A stretch of 64,000 nucleotides of DNA from Ceratothoa steindachneri (lineage: Eukaryota > Arthropoda > Malacostraca > Isopoda > Cymothoidae), in the NCBI GenBank assembly GCA_963969495.1, contig OZ018317.1, forward strand, positions 29,940,503-30,004,502, in the 5' to 3' direction. The notes below the pieces were generated by a model. That model made no database searches. It was not told the origin of the DNA and saw only the letters and a program-made list of their open reading frames with translations. The position numbers and the translations under genes are program-made. Shown piece by piece: positions 54,461 to 64,000 of this stretch; positions within the stretch are counted from its first letter, which is position 1, and each line of letters starts with the position of its first letter.

Positions 54461-55212
54461 CTAGTAAACATTCGTTTGAAAATTTTAAACAGTTCACACA
54501 TTGAACCTTATAAATGGGAAGACAAACTTCCCTCTTTTTAGTATTTCTCTTTCATAAATAGGAAGATAAACTTCCCGCTTTGTAGTATTTCTCTTTCGCA
54601 AATAGGAAGTTAAACTCTCTAGTATGCAGTACTATATCATGGGTCGGCTATCCGTGGCTCCGTACAAAATAGATTTTGTTCTTGAAATCCCCATGGGGAA
54701 AAGGTAAAAATCGATGGCGTTTTCTTGAGGTGGCCTTCCTTCGCCTTTTTCTCCTTTGCCGGCTGTGAACTTTTCGGTAAGCTTAATTTTCTTGTAGATT
54801 TCTTCCAAGTCTAAACATTCGGAAATGAAATGAAAAGAAAGAACAACTCTTCCGACCCTCCCCCATTAATTTCAGCCGTGTTTATGTGTAAACGGTTGGA
54901 GCGTTAGTAACATTTTAAATCCATCATGGCGCTGATTAGACAATTATTACAGTGCTTATGTCTAAAAGCTGATTGGTCAATTTGTCAACGCTAAGGTTGA
55001 ATTTCCAAAAATGAACGTAAGAATGACTATTAAATGTATATCAATCCTGATTGGTTAAATTTTATAGTGTTGTGAGTAGATGAAATAACTATTTATATAG
55101 GTGAATTTTTGTGTAAAAGATAGTCAGAAAAGTTATTATTCAAGAAGAGAAGTTATATTTTTTGTTCGCCATTTCGAAGCTTATTCCAGCTATATATCTA
55201 GGAATAAAGAAT

Positions 55213-55274
<62 letters not shown>

Positions 55275-55360
55275 CTTCAGCCCATAAGGAAGCGTTTGAT
55301 CACTTAACCCAGCCTACGAAACTACAAGAGAGAGAGAATTCGTTACTGACACCCTATAAC
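54461..55360 (+). repeat. Probable 5' LTR of the Mag-like element
   Basis: It ends immediately before TGGTGACCCC. It holds a TATA-like ATTTATATAGG near 55090, a polyadenylation signal AATAAAG at 55203 and (AT)n at 55216-55271 near its 3' end. Three copies of an AATAGGAAG-TAAACTTCC motif (54512, 54557, 54600) lie near its start. The start is inferred from the break in the LINE frame. Confidence 0.55.
55216..55271. repeat. (AT)n microsatellite in the LTR
   Basis: A pure TA run about 90 bases before the primer-binding site. Confidence 0.95.
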
Positions 55361-55468
55361 TGGTGACCCCTCTTCGTCGAACGAATAACGTGATGATACA
55401 ACAAAATGGATTCGCTAGGCGACGCATCAAGACATCAACAAGCTGCTCATTTTCTTCCACACTAAGAA

Positions 55469-55891
55469 GTGGAACTCACGAACGCGATCTCCATCAGACC
55501 TGTTTTTAATAAAGCAGAAGTCTCAGGATGGTTCAAAATTGTGGAGGCGCAATTTCACATTTCAAGAATACAACGAGAAGAAATGAAATTTTACCATATT
55601 CTGGCTGCGTTACCTCCCGAGACGGTCGATCGTCTCCCAGCTGCATTACTCTCGTCGCAGAATTACTCGCTCCTACAAACAGAAATCGTGGGACCTTTTG
55701 AGAGCAGGAAACTTGAGCTCTTCGAAAAGTTAATCGCGTCTTCTCCGCAGAGTGGACGACCTTCAGTGAACCTTGAAGAGCTACGGAAGACAGCTCTGCA
55801 AGTTGGAGTTGGGAAGGACTTGGTGAGACACAAGTTCATCCAATCTTTACCTCCAAACATCGCCCCCATCATCCCCACGCAAAAGGAATAA
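55469..55891 (+). pseudogene. gag: Gypsy (Mag-like) Gag fragment
   Basis: A frame of 140 codons. RPVFNKAEVSGWFKIVEAQF (~10-29) matches the P-F-x-x-x-D-x-x-x-W-F-x-x-x-E-x-x-F start of arthropod Mag/retrovirus-type Gag, followed by KFYHILAALPPE, RKLELFEKLIASS, GRPSVNLEELRKTA and LVRHKFIQSLPPNIAPII, all of which fit the capsid region. The frame begins at an in-frame GTG after ACACTAAGAA. The stop at 55889 precedes the expected nucleocapsid; a knuckle-like SVGCCKCDDRHADSFHCRC appears in another frame at 56325-56382. The function would be particle assembly. Confidence 0.72.
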
Positions 55892-56339
55892 ACTCTTGCC
55901 CAATTGGGAAACCGGCTGATGAACTCATGCCGTTTTACAAGGCACAGTGCTATAATATAAAAAGTGAAACTAGTAATAATTGTGCGTTCCCCGATATAAG
56001 TGTTCTTAGTGTCAACCAGCCGGTAAATAATGTGCAATTTAAAAATTCGCGTTCGGTGCCCGTCGGCGTATATCCTAGAGGTAATCAATCTAGGTTTGTG
56101 CATAATAATTATGATAGTGATAATAATTATTCAAAAGGTGTACCGTTTGGGTTACGCCCCTTCCGTCGTAATTAAAAACAAGTGGTGTGCCGTTCACACT
56201 TATACTTTGGGTCGAGTGCAAAGTACTGTAAACCGTGGTGCAGTTGGCCAAAGCGAGGTGAGAACCTTCAAATGCAGCCATCGTCTAGACCGTCTTCCCC
56301 AACCCACTCGGAAAACGAGATCGGTAGGTTGCTGTAAAT

Positions 56340-56708
56340 GTGACGACCGGCATGCCGACTCTTTTCATTGTCGCTGCCCGTATTAATGAGAGGAAGTGCG
56401 AATTTCTGATAGACACTGGCGCGAGCGTATCCTTAATTCCATTTAATATAGTGCAATTATGTGTGATGCGCAAATCGTGTGTTAACATCGCGACGGCTAA
56501 TGGAGGAAAGATAGGAGTGCATGGAGAAGTCCAACTGGAAATAGGCATCCCTACCCTGCGACGTTCATTTAGATGGTCGTTCGTAATTGCAGATATTACG
56601 TCGCCATTATTAGGAGCCGATTTTCTTGCTCATTTTAACCTCTTAGTAGACTGTACTCGTGGTGTCCTAATTGATAACCAGACTAGCCTAGTTTCAAAAG
56701 TAAAGTAG
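56340..56708 (+). CDS. Gypsy aspartic protease domain
   Basis: A 122-codon open frame starts just before the mature domain. It has the retropepsin motifs CEFLIDTGASVSLIPF (active-site D-T-G at residues 24-26) and, near the end, ITSPLLGADFLAHFNLLVDC (the I-L-G-x-D-x-L pattern). All family landmarks are present, unlike the rest of this element. It would cleave the polyprotein as a dimer. It ends at 56706, about 90 bases before the rosa-like insertion, and is separated by frame changes from Gag. Confidence 0.8.
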   Translation: MTTGMPTLFIVAARINERKCEFLIDTGASVSLIPFNIVQLCVMRKSCVNIATANGGKIGVHGEVQLEIGIPTLRRSFRWSFVIADITSPLLGADFLAHFNLLVDCTRGVLIDNQTSLVSKVK

Positions 56709-56800
56709 TCAAGCGAACCAGTGATCTCGTTAATTATTAATGACTTCTCGCATATCCCACCTAATTGCAGGACAGTTTTCCACAAATATGAGAGTATATA

Positions 56801-58105
56801 ATGGGTGTTCCAATAACTTTGACAGATTTTAAATGTGAGTTAAGTTTTAAGCTTCTAATGATTTTTTTTCTTTTTCTTTCAGATTTAACAACTTCAGGCT
56901 TTGGCAATTTCAACCCTGGAAAGATTAACAATCGAACAACGTGTTAAAGTTATTGAAGCTTATTACGAAAATGGACGTCCAAACAGAAACGCCTTTCGGG
57001 CACTTCGCGATTTTTTTGGTCAACATAATCGAACAACCGAGAGTGCAATTGGGAGAATTGTTCGTAACTTAAAACAACAGGGTCGGTGGTAGATATGAAA
57101 ACGCCATTCCGTGCTCGTTTACGCCGTTCAGCTGAAAACATTGCTGCAGTGCGCGAGAATGTGACCGAAGATCCAGACACCTCTATTCGTCATTGCGCGC
57201 AGGAATTGAACCTCTCCACAACAACGTTACATCGAATTTTGACAAAAGCTTTATCTCTACACGCTTACAAAATTCAATTGACACACGAACTGAAGACTGC
57301 TGACCATTTGAAGCGCCGTACATTCGTCAATTGGATGCACGAGCAAAGACAAGCCGATGATGATTTTTCGCAAAAATCATATTTAGTGATGAAGCCCATT
57401 TTCATCTTGGTGGATTCGTTAATAAGCAGAATTGGCGCATTTGGGCTGATGAAAATCCCAGGAAGATTGTTGAAAAGCCACTGCATCCACAAAAGGTCAC
57501 TGTTTGGTGTGCATTTTTTGCTAGCGGAATCATTGGGCCGTATTTCTTCGAAAATGATGCCGGGAATTCTGTTACGGTGAGAGGCGAGCGATACCGTGCC
57601 ATGATAACCAACTTTTTATGGCCTGAATTGAATTTTGTGGATGTCGAAGATTTGTGGTTTCAACAGGACGGCGCCACACGCTACACAGGCAATGCAACAA
57701 TGGCTTTATTGAATGATAAGTTCCCAGGTCGCATCATCTCTCGAAACAGCGAGGTCAATTGGCCACCAGGATCGTGTGACTTGACGCCTTTAGATTTCTT
57801 AATTTGGGGTAATCTCAAAAGTAAGGTCTATGCCAACAAGCCAACAACAATTCAACAGCTGAAAGATGAAATAATAAGGCATATTAGTGATATCGAGGAG
57901 CAACTATGCAGAGACGTCATCAAAAATTTTGACCATCGGGTGGAGGTGTGCCGCCGAAGCCTTGGTAGACATTTAGGCGATATTATTTTTCACACATAAT
58001 TGCCATGACTCAAATAACATGATCAAATAGTGAAATCAATAAATTTTTACCAATAACACTGTTTTATTTACTGCTAACTTCGATCCGTCTTAATGGAACA
58101 CCCTT
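56801..58105 (+). mobile_element. rosa-like (DD41D) mariner, 1305 bp
   Basis: The inverted ends ATGGGTGTTCCAATAA (left) and AAGGGTGTTCCATTAA (right, other strand) are flanked by TA on both sides (56799-56800 and 58106-58107). The transposase has the DD41D spacing of the rosa family of Tc1/mariner elements. It interrupts the Mag-like Gypsy between protease and RT, so it is younger than that element. Confidence 0.88.
56901..57999 (+). pseudogene. rosa-like DD41D transposase, two frameshifts
   Basis: About 366 codons in three frames. N-terminal helix-turn-helix: LTIEQRVKVIEAYYENGRPN then FRALRDFF (56925-57020). A frameshift near 57078 leads to RLRRSAENIAAVRENVTEDP, SLHAYKIQLTHEL and WMHEQRQADDDF; a second near 57365 leads to the catalytic part: FSDEAHFH (D at 57388), LWFQQDGATRYTGNA (D at 57667) and CDLTPLDFLIW (D at 57793). 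Exactly 41 residues lie between the last two Asp. The end is HLGDIIFHT. All three Asp codons are intact; only two small indels prevent a full-length product. The family acts at TA targets. Confidence 0.9.
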
Positions 58106-58149
58106 TATAATCCAAAGTGTGTTGACATTAGTTCACCACCGGATAATTC

Positions 58150-58564
58150 TGTTGTTCACACCATTGAGAGGGATAGCGCTCCACCAACTTTCGCCCGCCC
58201 AAGGCCACTTCCAATGGAGAACTTACAAATTGCAAAGGCAACTTTTGAGACTCTGCTGCCGTCGAAATCTTCATGTTCTTCACCCATTCACATGGTGCAG
58301 AAGAAGACCCCAGGCAAGTATAGAGTTGTGTGTGACTTTTGATCCCTCACTGTGATAACCAAACCGGACAGATATCCCCTGCCAAGGATTCAGATCATGG
58401 TAGACTATCTTCATGGCAAGAAAGTTTTCTCTCGCCTGGATTTAGTCCGATACTACCACCAGATTCCAAAGAATCCAGTGGACATTGAGAAGACTGCTGT
58501 CTCAACTCCCTTTGGGTTGTGGGAATTTTTAAGGCAACCATTTTGTCTAAGGAATCCTAAATGA
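58150..58564 (+). pseudogene. Gypsy reverse transcriptase N-terminal half
   Basis: After the rosa element, MENLQIAKATFETLLPSKSS, PIHMVQKKTPGKYRVVCDF then, past a TGA at 58340, VITKPDRYPLPRIQIMVDYL, KVFSRLDLVRYYHQIP (motif A, D present) and DIEKTAVSTPFGLWEFLRQP (the TPFGLFEF block). The frame ends at LRNPK, where PQTFQR should follow. The YxDD segment should come next but the DNA moves to the thumb (58690 on), so about 100 residues of palm are deleted. Inactive. Confidence 0.82.
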
Positions 58565-58684
58565 GTAGGTTGCATTTCTTTATATTTAAAAGACTATGTC
58601 AATTGCACCTTCCGACGCCACATGGACAATTTATGCCCTTACCAACTGGTTTAAAAGAACCGTCAATATTTGGGCATGTTAGGT

Positions 58685-59220
58685 TTTTACAGACGTATGA
58701 TGCCTAACTTTGCTGCTATCGCTGCCCCTCTGACTGAACTCGCACGTCTTCAACCTTAGGCTCGGCAACTTGTCTGGAATGACGCTGCACGGAAAGCATT
58801 TGAACTACTAAGGAGGCCCTGGCGAACTCCGTTAAGTTAAGCCACCCATTACCCAATGATTCTCCGTACCAATTGGTGACGGACAGCTCTCAATTTGTAG
58901 TTGGAGCTGCACTCCATCAGATAGTGGATGGGTCTCTCCAGCCAGTGGCATTCGTATCCGGGAAGTTGAGTAAAACACAGCAAGCGTACTCTACTTATGA
59001 CAGGGAACTCCTGGCTGCGTATCTTGTTGTGCTTCACTTCAGGCATATGATCGAAGGTCGCCAAGTGACTTTATGCACGGACCACAAGCCACTAGTCTCT
59101 GCCTTCTCCTCGCCACTACGTACAAAAACGGACATGCAACTGGACCACAAACTTTAGGTATGTCAATGACATAGCTTATGTACGTGGTGAGGACAATTTA
59201 GTTGCTGACTGCCTATCTCG
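58685..59220 (+). pseudogene. Gypsy RT thumb and RNase H
   Basis: GFYRRMMPNFAAIAAPLTEL (58684-58743, thumb) is followed by an RNase H domain in the frame 58873-59157: VTDSSQFVVGAALHQ (first Asp present), DRELLAAYLVVLHFRHMIEG (catalytic Glu), and CTDHKPLVSAF. After a frameshift, ADCLSR (59203-59220) gives the last Asp. Only the linking frame is broken. Confidence 0.8.
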
Positions 59221-59389
59221 GAATGTCAATTCGGTCCAGGCAGACTCATTTGATATCCGTTCTTTGGCAGCAACACAAGAGCATGACGAAGAAATGAAGT
59301 CGTCTCGATCTGAACTGAAGGCATTTCCCTTTCCCAGTGATTCCCACGAGCGTGTGTTCCTTCACCCTGCAGATCAGCTATTTTCAAGC

Positions 59390-60619
59390 AACTTCATAAT
59401 ATTTCACATCCAGGGATTAAGGCTTCGCTTCGGTTGGTGAAAGCGAGTTTTTTTCTGGACCAATATGGACAGAGTTATAGGTTCGTGGACTTGTGAATGC
59501 TTTTCCTGCCAATCTGCTAAGGTAAATCGCCACACTAAGTCCCCAGTCCTGCCTAGTAGTATGCCCACTTCGAGATTTGAGACGGTTCACATCGATATAG
59601 TTGGTCTATTCCCGCCGTGTACCCTGCCTGGGCAGTCATACCCCTTTCATAACCGGTACCTGCTGCCATGCATAGACAGAGCCACCAGGTGGATTGAAGC
59701 AATACCGATTCCAGACATCAGTGCTGCAACGGTTGCTTTAGCCTTCTTGGGCGGCTAGATATCCAGGTTTGGCGTTCTCTTATACGTGATCACAAACAGA
59801 GGAGCGCAATTTGAGTCCGAACTCTTCAAAGAATTATCGGCCCTTGTTGGTTTCCATCGCTTGCGAACCACGGCGTACAGACCTACCATTAGCAGGATCG
59901 TGTAAGGGTCGCATCGGACTTTGAAGAGCTCTATAATGGCTCGCCGACAAGGTTGGTTGATTGCCCTACCAATAGTTCTTCTGGGCATCCGGTCCTTGCC
60001 TAATGATTCGAGTTTTTCACCCTTTACAAGGGTTGCAGGAACGACCCTTCTTTGCCCAAAGCCCTTGGTCGCCTCTTCTTCATCCAAAGCCGATTCGAGA
60101 TTCATCTCTGAACTAGCGAAGAACATTTCGCAGATAGATTTCACACAAACCTCTGAAGGCCACGTGCACTCGGTACCAAAAACGTTTGTACCCAGGGAAT
60201 TAAATGACGCCCCGCATGTGTGGGTCCGAGTTGATCTCGTTCGGAAGCCACTAGAAACGCCTAATGCAGGCCCGTTCCGTGTTGTCGAACGCGACGTCAA
60301 AGTTTTAAGTTAGAATTCCCGGATATCCATTAGAACACGGTGTTTATAGACGGTGAAACACGGTATATTACCTAATGTTTATAATGAGAGAAATATAAAC
60401 TGTTCGCGACCATCAAACAATCAACCTGTTGTAAATAATCCTTTAGAATTAGATACCCCGCAGCAAAATGAGGAAGTATCATCGGAAGGTAGTGGCAGAA
60501 ATTACAGTTACGTGGAATCTGTTCCAAATACCCAGGATAATGATAGTGAATCGAACGTTTATACTCGTTCCAGTAGACGCGTAAAATTTGCGAGAAATCC
60601 CTCATACCATTATTTTTGA
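59390..60619 (+). pseudogene. Gypsy integrase and pol tail, inactivated
   Basis: HHCC zinc-binding remains (HNISHPGIKASLRLVKASFF, then WTCECFSCQSAKVNRH), then the core: RFETVHIDIVGLFPP (first Asp present), ITNRGAQFESELFKEL, where the usual ITDRGxQF Asp is Asn, and a stop in place of the third acid (GTG TAA GGG TCG CAT CGG near 59902, normally V-E-R-x-H-R). Frames 59465-59758 and 59921-60313 cover most of it. The C-terminal chromodomain-like part (GPFRVVERDVKVLS) and a tail (60353-60619, ending RRVKFARNPSYHYF) follow. Two of three catalytic residues are gone. Confidence 0.82.
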
Positions 60620-60632
60620 GTAAGTCATAGCA

Positions 60633-60636
<4 letters not shown>

Positions 60637-60685
<49 letters not shown>
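60637..60685. repeat. (AT)n microsatellite
   Basis: It follows CATAGCATATTAA just after the Gypsy pol stop. The same CATAGCATATTAA precedes the next (AT)n at 60797. Confidence 0.92.
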
Positions 60686-60687
<2 letters not shown>

Positions 60688-60689
60688 TG

Positions 60690-60790
60690 CTGGAACCACA
60701 TTCTAGAATCGAATATGACTCAAAAATACCTCAAATATGAGCATTTTGAAGTCTTAGGAAATTCTATAATTGGTTCACAGTAAACCATAG
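60690..60790. repeat. Dispersed repeat shared with 10448-10545
   Basis: See the entry at 10448; the shared core here is 60718-60752. Confidence 0.5.
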
Positions 60791-60795
60791 CATAT

Positions 60796-60912
<117 letters not shown>

Positions 60913-60919
60913 TATTTAA

Positions 60920-62400
60920 AACCTCTCTTCTAGTTGTGGTCCCGATGATCTTCCTTCATTAGTTTTCAGGAATTATTCCTCTTCTTTATGTTATCCCTTG
61001 CTCCTTATCTTTAACTTAAGCATTTATTCAATGAAAGTTCCCTTTGCTTGGAAGGTTGCACATGTTTTCCCACTGTTTAAGAAGGGCATTCATTCGGACT
61101 TTTCAAACTACCGGCCTATAAGCTTGACATCGATCTGTTCTAAACTCTTGAGAGAATAATAGTTCCACAGCTTTATGACTACTTGGGCATTAACTCTCTG
61201 CTATCAAATTTTCGGTTTGGTTTTCGTTCAAGTTTATCAGTGACTGATCAGCTATTGTTCGTCTATGGTTTTGTTAGTAAACACCTTGATTTTGGTGCTG
61301 TTATTGATGTCCTGTATTTCTATTTCAGCAAGGCATTTGACGTTGTTAACCATCACTTACTCTTAAACAAACTGTCACATATTGGCATTGGTAACTCTCT
61401 GTTGGGCTGGATAAGTGACTTTTTACAGAACCGCAAAATGATTGTGGTTTTACAAGGTTCATCTAGTCATTTTGTTCATGTTACGAGTGGAGTCGCACAA
61501 GGTTCGGTGGCTGGTCCTGTGCTTTTCATTATCTTTATCAATTACGTTGTTGCAGGTTTGTCATGCAAATTTGCCCTGTTTGCGGACGATCTTAAATTAT
61601 ATCTTGCTCTTCCCATTACTGAGGTAATCATTGGTATAGGCTTTAGTCTTTCTCTTCAAGAGGATGTTACTTTGCGTTTTCATAGTACCAGATCTTGGGG
61701 CCTTTCCTTTTCTGTTAATAAATGTGTACATATTCGCTTTAGTAGATCGATTTCTATCTCTATTGGGAAGTACTTTACTGGTGATTACCCTATTCCCTTA
61801 AAGACCTCTGTGAAAGATTTGGGAGTCCTTGTCGATTCTTCACTAAAGTTGCACATGCATGTGAATGAAACTTTCTGTAAGGCAAATGGAGTAGCCAATA
61901 ATATTCGTAGAGGCACAATTTGTGTGACAGCTAACTTCATGGTCCAAGTGTTCATCACTCATATTCGACCTATTATTGATTTTGGTTGTGCGTTGTGGAA
62001 TACTGGCTATGTTGGCGACTTGCACTTGTTGGAGTCTATACAGAGGAGATGGAGAAAAAAGATTTAGGGTTTTTCGGATGCTGATAGATTATCTAATTTG
62101 GGCCTTTTCTCCATCAAAAGCCGCCTTCTCCGTGCAGAGTTAATTATGGCTTAAAAGATCATAAATGATCACTGTCTCCACTTGTTTTATTTAGTTGAAT
62201 GCAGAAGAGACAACAGAACTCGTAGTCACAGCATAAAAATCCTTCTACCTCACTCAAATATGGATGTTCGCTCTCGCTTTTTCTCTATACGTGTTAATCT
62301 CTGGAATTTTCTCCCGAACGATGTTGTCTGTGCAAATTCGGTTGTTTTTAAGCGAAAAGTTAAACTGTTTCTTGGCCCCTTACTTTATGAGTTTGTTTAG
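60920..62400 (+). pseudogene. LINE ORF2, reverse transcriptase region
   Basis: The plus-strand LINE resumes with SSSCGPDDLPSLVF, then VPFAWKVAHVFPLFKKGIHS and SNYRPISLTSICSKLL; a frameshift near 61155 leads into the 294-codon frame 61183-62067: FRFGFRSSLSVTDQLL, then motif A as YFYFSKAFDVVNH (the catalytic Asp of LDFSKAFD is Tyr), SGVAQGSVAGPVLFIIFIN, motif C LFADDLKLYL (intact) and DLGVLVDSSLKLHMHV. After a stop at 62065, FSDADRLSNLGLFSIKSRLL and the C-terminal tail (62182-62397, TRSHSIKILLPHSNMD). Loss of the motif A Asp alone would abolish polymerase activity. Confidence 0.82.
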
Positions 62401-62545
62401 TTGATTTTTCCTTTGTGGTTTTGTTCTGCATCTGTAATTAGTACTTGCCTTAAGTGTTATTCCTCCCCTACTGGTTGGAAGATGCAGCAGCGACTGGTGA
62501 GGGATTGAAGACGCTCATCAAGGTAAAGATCAAAGTTAAGTTAAA
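62401..62545 (+). other. LINE 3' untranslated region
   Basis: DNA following the ORF2 stop, ending around GAAGACGCTCATCAAGGTAA. No poly(A) or short terminal repeat is clear. Confidence 0.45.
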
Positions 62546-62835
62546 GATGTATCTTACATAAAAGTTCAAATAGAATCACTCGCTCGTAGGACAGAATTGT
62601 ATTATCTGAAATTCTAGCAGAAATGCATATCACCCCTCTCAAGTACTAGAGACTGTATTGAACTTTTGAAAATGAAACAGTGTGTTGTTTTTGCTTGTTT
62701 CTTCAGTTTGGTATCTCTTTTCTAGCACCCTAAAGCCAAAGTGACTATTTTAGTGCTATAACTTTTAAATCTGTTTAATTTAAATAAATATTAAACCTGG
62801 AGTGGATTCTGGATTTATAGTATTAAGTCGCCTAA

Positions 62836-62905
62836 ATGAAAATTTTAAAAATGGCTGAGCATGGTAGTGTTTTAAGGAGAAACCCCGCAGGGACTAAAGC
62901 AGAGG
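62836..62905 (+). CDS. Weak candidate first coding exon
   Basis: An ATG-initiated frame (MKILKMAEHGSVLRRN, then PAGTKAE) runs into GAG|GTAGGTAT, a reasonable 5' splice donor, and the frame stops soon after inside the would-be intron. This is what a short 5' coding exon would look like. There is no partner exon or promoter evidence in the window, so it may be chance. Confidence 0.15.
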
Positions 62906-63122
62906 TAGGTATAAATTTAAAGATTCACTCTGAAGTCTTTTGTTTTTGTGGTAATTTTATTCATTGCGACTTGAGAGGCTTTCCTTGTACCCTATAATGA
63001 TTTGTCCTTTGTTCTGAATCTTTCGTTCACTACTTGTTCTTGAGGGTGAGGGGGGGCATGGGGGGCCTAGCCCCCCCATGTAGACACTCGGGTAAATGTT
63101 GTGAGTATGGGTGGATGCGATT

Positions 63123-63470
63123 CTGGTAAACATGTAGATTGGCGGGTCGGCCGAAAAAGTGGATTTTTGTTTGTTTATATTTTGTTCACCCCTGCCTGAA
63201 TATTCATGCAGGTTGGAGTCCTATTTGAAATATACCCAGCACCATTTTTTTTTTAGAAAACCCCGAAACTAACCAAATGAAAAATGCTATACTCCCCCAG
63301 CCCCCTCCAATTGATTGAAACTCATGATCATCGTAGGGTGGTCCCCCCATTGTGCTTACCCCCACACGAGTTTTCCCCTTAAATTTACTCAAAAATGGTG
63401 AAACATATTGGAATACAGACTAAATAGTTTACGTCGCATGGTTTGAGCCGCCAATCTACATATTTACCAA
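63123..63470. repeat. Inverted pair GTAAACATGTAGATTGGCGG
   Basis: TGGTAAACATGTAGATTGGC at about 63125 recurs in inverted form at about 63447-63470 (GCCAATCTACATATTTACCA) with one mismatch. A foldback unit of about 345 bases is possible. Confidence 0.55.
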
Positions 63471-64000
63471 AAATAGCCCCCACTAAGCTATGACTCGGAT
63501 CCAGCCATACTCTACACAATTACCGCAACTCATAGGCCCTTGATAGCCAACCCACTTCATTGCCTGAGAGTTGGTAGGGTACTATTGAGAGAATAAAAGG
63601 TAGCTAAAACTGCAGGTATGCCGACTGTATGATGCTATTTATTCCACTATACAATTGAGGGTAATACTTCAGTTTAGGGGCATACGATAGGGGGTGCTGT
63701 TTCTGGGCTATAATTTAGGCGTCAGATGTCATAAGGTGAAGCCCCTCATTTCAAAAGTAACTAAAAATCATAATTTTTGGCGCAAATAGCCTAAAGTAGG
63801 CAGCGCTATCGTCTTTATTATTTTGATAAATGTGCAGAGCCGATCGCACATTTATCAAAATGACAAAGACAATAGTGACACCTAATTTAGGCTATTGCCG
63901 CCAAAAATTAACACTTTTAGTATACAAGTATATACCGGGGTGGCTGTACTCTCCAGACCCACCCCAATTGATTGAAACTCAAGATCATCGTAGGGAGGTT
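63283..64000. repeat. Direct repeat, 658-bp spacing, cut by window end
   Basis: CAATTGATTGAAACTCA-GATCATCGTAGGG-GGT occurs near 63307 and again near 63964, with similar C-rich DNA just before each (GCTATACTCCCCCAGCC and GCTGTACTCTCCAGACC). The second copy is interrupted by the end of the window. Confidence 0.65.
63771..63910. other. 65-bp-arm hairpin
   Basis: The arms 63771-63835 and 63846-63910 are reverse complements with about ten mismatches around a 10-base loop, with terminal TAATTTTTGGCG and CGCCAAAAATTA. It is shaped like a small foldback element and lies inside the 658-bp repeat unit. Confidence 0.75.

Larger units (their letters stand above)
54461..60640 (+). mobile_element. Gypsy (Mag-like) LTR element, 3' LTR not found
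   Basis: Order on the plus strand: LTR-like DNA to 55360, primer site TGGTGACCCC (55361-55370), Gag (55469-55891), protease (56340-56708), RT/RNase H (58150-59220, after the rosa insertion), integrase (59390-60310) and a pol tail to 60619. No copy of the left LTR occurs at the right end; that side dissolves into (AT)n and a short dispersed repeat. Gag and protease resemble Mag-type Gypsy elements of arthropods. The element is inserted in the plus-strand LINE. Confidence 0.78.

Overview
The window is repeat-dominated DNA from a eukaryote, most likely an arthropod and possibly a crustacean. The reasons are degenerate AACCT/TTAGG-type tracts (TTAGG is the usual arthropod telomere motif), many long (AT)n arrays, and a typical arthropod mix of Gypsy, BEL/Pao, Jockey/CR1-type LINEs, Penelope-like fragments, mariner/Tc1 and hAT elements. 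The species call is inference. I could not support any complete host gene; almost everything recognisable is mobile DNA in various stages of decay.

Layout. 1-4618: an internally deleted Gypsy element on the minus strand (13 differences in 343 comparable LTR bases by eye). 4.6-11.2 kb: relic LINE pieces, microsatellites, an unassigned 150-codon ORF and a foldback element whose arms resemble hammerhead-type Penelope ends. 11257-14509: a hAT element with a frameshifted transposase. 14.7-16.4 kb: a Jockey-type LINE relic. About 17.6 kb: a 5S rRNA-like segment. 18547-21613: a BEL/Pao derivative carrying gag only, whose 610-bp terminal repeats are inverted rather than direct. 22-24 kb: a Penelope GIY-YIG tail and a mariner-type relic. 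24557-25004: a near-perfect 448-bp palindrome with a tRNA-like sequence in each arm; a second, damaged copy lies at 44120-44452. 29424-35455: a hAT element inserted into an AACCT tract and itself split by a 2990-bp element with perfect 10-bp target duplications and an unfamiliar transposase-like gene. 35.8-37.0 kb: a Tc1-like relic. 38.1-40.7 kb: a GT-rich minisatellite split by a mariner with an uninterrupted 349-codon transposase.

41-51.8 kb holds two small MITEs, a CCAAT/X-box cluster, a Jockey-type LINE, a duplicated tRNA-like SINE, a LINE 3' end and a CR1-like LINE on the minus strand. 51.8-62.5 kb is a nest: a plus-strand LINE is interrupted in ORF1 by a deleted mariner and in ORF2 by a Gypsy element, which is itself interrupted between protease and reverse transcriptase by a rosa-like (DD41D) mariner. 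62.5-64 kb has hairpins, the start of a 658-bp direct repeat and one weak candidate exon.

There are no operons or pathways here. The genes relate by insertion: younger elements disrupt older ones, which gives a relative order. The only protein-coding unit that looks intact end to end is the mariner transposase at 39391-40440.
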